Source: DATJSJ01 sp035504175
GTDB lineage: Bacteria > Pseudomonadota > Alphaproteobacteria > Acetobacterales > Acetobacteraceae
Length of the DNA stretch: 11,268 nt
Direction of reading: 5' to 3'
NCBI GenBank assembly: GCA_035504175.1
Contig: DATJSJ010000242.1
Coordinates: 1 to 11,268 of the forward strand
Below are positions 7,961-11,268 of the stretch, piece after piece (within the stretch, counting starts at the first letter, position 1; each line of letters opens with the position of its first letter). The position numbers were made by a program, and so were the translations under genes. The notes beneath the pieces are model-generated. The model saw only the letters and a list, made by a program, of their open reading frames with translations. It did no database searches and was not told where the DNA came from.

Positions 7961-8050
7961 CTATCCTTTCACCGCGCCGAAGGACAGGCCGCGCGCCAGA
8001 TAGCGCTGCACGAACAGCGACAGGATCACCGGCGTGGCGCGGCCGACGCC
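7961..8050 (-). pseudogene. C-terminal relic of a MalG-type (CUT1) sugar ABC transporter permease
   Basis: Read on the minus strand, the bases down to the TAG at 7963-7961 encode SLFVQRYLARGLSFGAVKG. This matches the near-invariant tail of carbohydrate ABC permeases of the MalG/inner-membrane type (typically LQRYLVRGLTAGAVKG). The match is convincing from about 8035 downward and extends TPVIL into the last membrane helix; beyond that it is lost, and the same frame reaches a stop at 8059-8057. Only about 25 of the ~280 codons remain, without any start, so this is not a gene but the end of one whose remainder was deleted or displaced. The remnant abuts the NIPSNAP stop codon (8054-8052). An ancestral sugar-import operon converging on the amidase gene is the inference. 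Confidence 0.8.
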
Positions 8051-8051
8051 C

Positions 8052-8378
8052 TCATTTCACCGCGGAGAATGCGGTCGGCATCAGAAACTCGTTGCGAATG
8101 TTCTCCACGATCGGGCCGTCCTTCTCGCTTTCGGCGACCACGCCCCGCCACTCGGGATCGGTGGCGAATGCGGCCCATCGCGTCTGGCGATCGCCGAGAC
8201 TGTCCCAGGCGAGCAGATAGGTGAGCTGCTGATTGCTCTCGCCCACCATCGTCGTCCAGAATCCGGCCTGGCGGATGCCGTGCTTCTCCCAGATGCGCAA
8301 CGTGTGATTCTGGAAGCGGGCGATCAGCGCGGGCAGTCGGCCGGGAATGGCGCGATAGACTCGCAGTTCGTAGATCAT
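8052..8378 (-). CDS. NIPSNAP family protein
   Basis: This is a small 108-residue alpha/beta-barrel (ferredoxin-like, dimeric) protein of the NIPSNAP family. It begins MIYELRVYRAIPGRLPALI and carries the GFWTTMVGESNQQLTYLLAWDS block followed by the WAAF...DPEW pattern typical of bacterial members. The family's biochemical role is unsettled; many members sit beside catabolic oxidoreductases. The ATG at 8378 begins exactly at the conserved start and has a purine-rich GAGAAAG shortly upstream. It lies 27 bases behind the SDR gene on the same strand, so the two are likely one transcript. Base composition is low for the window: by hand I count 35 G+C in 60 bases at 8071-8130, against 45 in 60 at 7861-7920 in the amidase gene. 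Its stop falls next to the permease relic, suggesting recent arrival. Confidence 0.88.
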   Translation of the reverse strand: MIYELRVYRAIPGRLPALIARFQNHTLRIWEKHGIRQAGFWTTMVGESNQQLTYLLAWDSLGDRQTRWAAFATDPEWRGVVAESEKDGPIVENIRNEFLMPTAFSAVK

Positions 8379-8405
8379 GGGCTTTCTCGCTTCAGAGGGA
8401 TGGAT

Positions 8406-9113
8406 TCAGTGGCCCGCGCTCTGGCCGCCGTCGACGTGCAGGATCTCGCCGGTCACGAAGCCGGCCGACTCGAGATAGAGCACGGCGTCGACCACGTCGG
8501 CGATCTCGCCCATGCGGCCAAGCGGATGCCGCATGGCCAGTTCGCGCGTCTCGACCGGATTCATCGGCGTCCTGACGACCCCAAGCGCCACCGCATTCAC
8601 CCGGATGCCGCGCCGCGCATATTCGATGGCGAGCGACCTGGTCGCGGCATTCAGGCCGCCCTTGGTCAGCGACGCGAGCACCGACGGCATGCCGGCGACC
8701 GCATGGTCCACCAGGCTGGTCGAGATCTGCACGACATGGCCGCCGCCGCGCTGCTCCATCTGCGCGATGGCGAGCTGCGTGCTGTGGAAGAACCCGGCGA
8801 GGTTGACGCCCAGCATCGCCGCGAAATCGACCTCGGTATACTCGGTGAACGGCTTGCCGATGAAAATGCCGGCATTGTTGACGAGCGTGTCGATGCGTCC
8901 GAACCGGTCGATGCCCTCGGCGACCGCCCGCTCGGCCGTCCTGCGATCGGCGATGTCGCCGGCCACCACCAGGATTTCGTCATCGCCGGACGACTCCATC
9001 GTGCGCGCCGTCGCAATCACCCGGTAGCCGCGATCGCGGTATCCTTTGACCAGCGCCGCGCCGATGCCCTGCGACGCGCCGGTGATCATCGCAACCTTCC
9101 GTTCCGTGCTCAT
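8406..9113 (-). CDS. SDR-family oxidoreductase lacking the canonical catalytic tyrosine
   Basis: This is a 235-residue classical short-chain dehydrogenase/reductase by fold: cofactor motif TGASQGIG (11-18), NNAG (79-82), Asn104 in VNLAG, active-site serine candidates in ISTS (130-133), and the C-terminal GEILHVDGG (222-230). However, the YxxxK motif is not complete. Lys151 is present in LTKGG, but the position four residues before it is Ala147 (codon GCG at 8675-8673), in PSVLASLTK. Catalysis by the standard Ser-Tyr-Lys mechanism is therefore doubtful. I recall related proteins with the same ALASLTKGGLNA-like stretch, so this is probably a subfamily trait, not a sequencing error. The ATG at 9113 has AAGGG 9 bases upstream; longer starts at 9122 or 9173 only add residues before the fold. 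It is first of a two-gene operon with the NIPSNAP gene. Substrate unknown. Confidence 0.87.
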   Translation of the reverse strand: MSTERKVAMITGASQGIGAALVKGYRDRGYRVIATARTMESSGDDEILVVAGDIADRRTAERAVAEGIDRFGRIDTLVNNAGIFIGKPFTEYTEVDFAAMLGVNLAGFFHSTQLAIAQMEQRGGGHVVQISTSLVDHAVAGMPSVLASLTKGGLNAATRSLAIEYARRGIRVNAVALGVVRTPMNPVETRELAMRHPLGRMGEIADVVDAVLYLESAGFVTGEILHVDGGQSAGH

Positions 9114-9374
9114 GCTGCGCATCCCTTGTGCTGACCAGAACGTGGCGGGGCGGCCCGCATCGGCGCCCGGCATCGGACATCACGCGCTGCCCCGCGCGCC
9201 GACCTCGCGCGGTGGACCGGGACGACCGACGGCTTGACGCCAAGGCGAGCGGCACTGCCCCGGCCGGCGCCATGTCGGAGATGCGTCCGGGACCGGCGGT
9301 GACGCGAACGGCGTGCGGCAGGAATGGCGGGGCGGCACGGTCGCACGAAGGGCTCGTGTCCGATTGTCCGCCGG

Positions 9375-9381
9375 ATTTATA
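9375..9381 (-). promoter_or_regulatory. Possible -10 element for the SDR-NIPSNAP operon
   Basis: On the minus strand this reads TATAAAT, an A/T-rich heptamer that stands out in a very GC-rich spacer and fits a sigma-70-type -10 box. No good -35 box lies at the usual distance (the best is TGGCCC, 18 bases upstream). It would give a leader of about 260 bases before the SDR start. Weak evidence. Confidence 0.25.
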
Positions 9382-9455
9382 CGCCGCGCGCACGTATCCG
9401 GGCCAGGAGCGGTCCCGTTCAGGAACAGTTGATCGGACGCGCCCGGAACGCTGCG

Positions 9456-9477
9456 CGCCGTCCGCGCCCTGACGGCG
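9456..9477 (-). terminator. Hairpin downstream of thpR, possible terminator
   Basis: CGCCGTC (9456-9462) pairs perfectly with GACGGCG (9471-9477) around an 8-base loop, starting 14 bases beyond the thpR stop in the direction of its transcription. There is no T-run after it on the minus strand, so it may stop or stabilise the tesA-thpR transcript only weakly, and in such GC-rich DNA it could be chance. Confidence 0.3.
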
Positions 9478-9491
9478 GCGCGCGACCCGGC

Positions 9492-10037
9492 TCAGGCCAG
9501 CGCGTACTCGACTTCCGGCGTGTACACCGCCTGTTCCTTGCCGGGATGCGAGCTGAACAGCGTGAAATGCCCGACCGCCACGCCCTCGGCGCGAAACAGA
9601 TTGTGCGCCTGCAGATAGGCGGCGAGCTTCGCCTCCGGCACGGTATCGACGCGGGCGAGCGTGACGTGTGGCGCAAAGCGTCGCCGCTCCGCGTCGAGCC
9701 CCGTGCGCTGCAGCGCGGTCGCGACCTTGGCCTGCAGATGATCGAGCTGCGGATTGCGCTCCACCCCGACCCAGAGCGCGGTCGGCCGGCCTGAGCGATT
9801 GCCGCCTTTACTGAACAGGCCAAGCCCCGACAGGGTCAGCGAGAAGCACGGCGCGCGCAGGGCGGCCAGCGCGTGGTCGATCTCGTCGGCCTGGTGCGGC
9901 GGCACCTCGCCGATGAAGCGCAGCGTCAGGTGAAAATTCTCCGCCGGCACCCAGCGCGCGCCGGGCAGGCCGCCGGCCAGCAGCGACAGGCGCTGCTTCA
10001 GCGACCAGGGCAGGTCGAGCGCCACGAACAGCCTCAT
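9492..10037 (-). CDS. thpR: RNA 2',3'-cyclic phosphodiesterase (LigT/2H phosphoesterase family)
   Basis: This is a 181-residue 2H phosphoesterase that opens 2',3'-cyclic phosphates on RNA ends to 2'-phosphates and can also ligate tRNA halves in vitro (the old name LigT). Both catalytic HxT motifs are present: HLTLRFIG (His36, Thr38) and HVTLAR (His124, Thr126). The start MRLFVALDLP is the typical first strand of ThpR proteins, and the length equals the family's usual ~180. The ATG at 10037 overlaps the arylesterase stop by 4 bases (ATGA), so translation is probably coupled to it. No signal sequence; cytosolic. The cellular role of bacterial ThpR is still poorly defined. Confidence 0.92.
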   Translation of the reverse strand: MRLFVALDLPWSLKQRLSLLAGGLPGARWVPAENFHLTLRFIGEVPPHQADEIDHALAALRAPCFSLTLSGLGLFSKGGNRSGRPTALWVGVERNPQLDHLQAKVATALQRTGLDAERRRFAPHVTLARVDTVPEAKLAAYLQAHNLFRAEGVAVGHFTLFSSHPGKEQAVYTPEVEYALA

Positions 10038-10699
10038 GTCGCCGGCACCTCCGCGATCAGCCGCTCCACCGCCGGCAGCAGCCGGGTGACGATGCGGGCC
10101 ACGCCCTGAGCGTTGGGATGCATGCCGTCCGGCTGGTTCAGCGCCGGATCGGCGGCGACGCCGTCGAGAAAGAACGGGTCGTAGGTCAGGCCCGGCCGCT
10201 GCGACAGATGCGCGAACACGGCCCGGAAGGCATCGCCATAGCCGCGGCCGAGATTGGGCGGCGCATACATGCCGGTCAGCAGCACCGGGATGCGCGCCGC
10301 GGCGAAGCGGTCGAGGATCGCCGTCAGATTGTCCTGCATGACGCGCGGATCGACGCCGCGCAGCCCGTCATTGGCGCCGAGCTCGACGATCGCCGCATCC
10401 GGCTTGTCCGCCAGCACCCAGTCGAGCCGTGCCCGCCCGTCGGCGCTGGTGTCCCCGGACACGGCGCCGTCCAGCACCGTCACATTGTACCCCGCCTTGC
10501 GCAGCGCCGCCTGCAACTGCGCCTCGAAGCCCTGGTCATGCGGCAGGCCATAGCCGGCGGTCAGGCTGTCGCCGAAGGCGAGCAGCCGGATTGGCCGCGC
10601 CGCCACGACGCGCGCCGGCGCGGCAGGCAGCGCCAGAAAGGCGGCAAGCAGCAGAATAGGGTTCGCCCGGCGGCGCCGCGCGCCATATGAGCGGATCAT
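10034..10699 (-). CDS. tesA: TesA-like arylesterase / lysophospholipase (SGNH hydrolase)
   Basis: This is a 221-residue SGNH hydrolase, probably exported to the periplasm, cleaving acyl esters or thioesters. The N-terminus has a positive stretch (RRRR at 8-11) and a hydrophobic core ILLLAAFLALPAA (15-27), followed by a plausible cleavage region around APA or VVAA. The four SGNH blocks are clear: GDSLTAGYG with nucleophile Ser45, Gly82 in SGDTS, Asn110 in GAND, and Asp191/His194 in DGMHP. The ATG at 10699 is needed to give the signal peptide its charged start. No Shine-Dalgarno is visible before it, and it overlaps the ATG of the divergent ABC gene. The divergent pairing with a YbbA/LolD ATPase matches tesA-ybbA of E. 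coli. The natural substrate is not known from sequence. Confidence 0.9.
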   Translation of the reverse strand: MIRSYGARRRRANPILLLAAFLALPAAPARVVAARPIRLLAFGDSLTAGYGLPHDQGFEAQLQAALRKAGYNVTVLDGAVSGDTSADGRARLDWVLADKPDAAIVELGANDGLRGVDPRVMQDNLTAILDRFAAARIPVLLTGMYAPPNLGRGYGDAFRAVFAHLSQRPGLTYDPFFLDGVAADPALNQPDGMHPNAQGVARIVTRLLPAVERLIAEVPAT

Positions 10700-11268
10700 G
10701 GACAAGTCGACGACTCCGGCCGCATCCGATCCGCTGGTCTCGGTGCGGGATCTCCGGCTGACGGTGCCCGCGGCGGCGGGGCCGGTCAACATCCTGGCCG
10801 GCGTCGATCTCGCCGTGGATTCGGGCGAGGCGGTGGCGATCGTCGGCCCCTCCGGCTCGGGCAAAACCAGCCTGCTGATGCTGCTCGCCGGGCTCGAACG
10901 CCCGACCGGCGGGTCGATCCGGGTCGCCGGCCGCGACCTGGCCGGGCTCGACGAGGACGCGCTGGCCCGCTTCCGCCGCGACGCGGTCGGCATCGTGTTC
11001 CAGGCCTTCCACCTGATCCCGACCATGACGGCGCTTGAGAACGTGGCGGTCCCGCTGGAGCTGGCAGGGAGGCGCGACGCGCAGGACCGGGCGGAGGCAG
11101 CGTTAGGGGCGGTCGGCCTGGCGCACCGCCTGACCCACCTGCCGGGGCAATTGTCGGGCGGCGAGCAGCAGCGGGTGGCCCTGGCGCGCGCGTTCGCGCC
11201 CGAACCCAGGCTGTTGCTGGCCGACGAGCCGACCGGAAACCTGGATCAGGCGACCGGGGAGGCCGTGA
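10698..11268 (+). CDS. LolD/YbbA-type ABC transporter ATP-binding protein (3' end beyond the window)
   Basis: The first 190 residues of an ABC ATPase are present and the frame runs open off the right edge. Walker A is GPSGSGKT (50-57), the Q-loop glutamine is Gln102 in IVFQAFHLIP, the signature is LSGGEQQ (152-158), Walker B is LLLADE (172-177), followed by PTGNLD. The Q-loop context FQAFHLIPTMTALENV and the PTGNLD stretch place it in the MacB/LolD/FtsE group, which works with FtsX-like permeases on lipoproteins, lipids or peptides rather than nutrient import. Opposite a tesA gene, it is most likely the YbbA homologue, and an FtsX-like permease gene should follow. Only a weak GAG lies upstream of the ATG at 10698; a GTG at 10743 is a possible later start. 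Confidence 0.9.
   Translation, partial: MDKSTTPAASDPLVSVRDLRLTVPAAAGPVNILAGVDLAVDSGEAVAIVGPSGSGKTSLLMLLAGLERPTGGSIRVAGRDLAGLDEDALARFRRDAVGIVFQAFHLIPTMTALENVAVPLELAGRRDAQDRAEAALGAVGLAHRLTHLPGQLSGGEQQRVALARAFAPEPRLLLADEPTGNLDQATGEAV

Larger units (their letters stand above)
9114..9491. other. Spacer of 378 bp without a recognisable gene
   Basis: This lies between the SDR start and the thpR stop, both minus-strand genes. All open frames through it give Arg/Pro/Ala-rich low-complexity translations with no family resemblance, so I call none. It holds a possible minus-strand promoter element near 9375 and a small hairpin at 9456-9477, listed separately. The AGGG before the SDR start lies at its left end. 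No tRNA cloverleaf was recognised. Confidence 0.6.

Noticed and set aside
9417..9431. GTTC followed 7 bases later by GTTG, resembling the alphaproteobacterial LexA box (GTTC-N7-GTTC)
   Set aside because: One half-site is mismatched, it sits in a spacer about 4 kb from the DNA-processing genes, and it is not near a start codon. A chance match is likely.
1..11268. CRISPR array, tRNA/rRNA genes, insertion sequences or toxin-antitoxin pairs
   Set aside because: I looked for spaced direct repeats, cloverleaf sequences, transposase motifs and small paired genes, and recognised none.

Overview
The window is about 70% G+C by eye and gene-dense, with short spacers, 4-bp start/stop overlaps and gene families that point to an alphaproteobacterium. 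A Rhodospirillales/Acetobacteraceae-like member is my guess; there is no rRNA or other taxonomic marker here to prove it. I read nine intact protein genes, one gene cut off by the right window edge, and one short relic of a deleted gene.

Layout. (1) 1-73: two back-to-back hairpins just before the first gene, probably the terminator or repeat behind an upstream gene. (2) 74-5609, plus strand: three genes joined by 4-bp overlaps. These are a uronate dehydrogenase-like NAD enzyme (udh), a YhaO/SbcD-type metallophosphoesterase nuclease, and a 1157-residue YhaN/SbcC-type coiled-coil ATPase. The last two form a putative DNA end-processing nuclease complex. (3) 5678-7959: an SMP-30/gluconolactonase-family lactonase on the minus strand, diverging from an amidase-signature hydrolase on the plus strand. 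(4) 7961-8050, minus: the last ~25 codons of a MalG-type sugar ABC permease, a gene relic. (5) 8052-9113, minus: a two-gene operon of an SDR oxidoreductase lacking the usual catalytic tyrosine and a NIPSNAP-family protein. The NIPSNAP gene is visibly less G+C-rich than its neighbour. (6) 9114-9491: a 378-bp spacer with no gene I recognise. (7) 9492-10699, minus: a TesA-like arylesterase/lysophospholipase with signal peptide, translationally coupled to the RNA 2',3'-cyclic phosphodiesterase ThpR. (8) 10698 to the right edge, plus: a LolD/YbbA-type ABC ATPase whose start codon overlaps the arylesterase start codon on the other strand.

How the genes may work together. Udh oxidises hexuronates to aldarolactones, and an SMP-30 lactonase is the expected next enzyme, so 1-6550 may be the rest of a sugar-acid locus. 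The sugar-ABC permease tail at 7961 fits a former importer operon that was partly replaced by the NIPSNAP-SDR pair. The nuclease/ATPase pair sits inside this locus and is coupled to udh. The right end (tesA opposite a LolD/YbbA ATPase) is a common bacterial arrangement.

I do not see a convincing wholly new system. The items most worth following are the coupling of udh to yhaO-yhaN, the permease relic marking a replacement event, and the tyrosine-less SDR. All family assignments are from motifs read by eye; no database search was possible.
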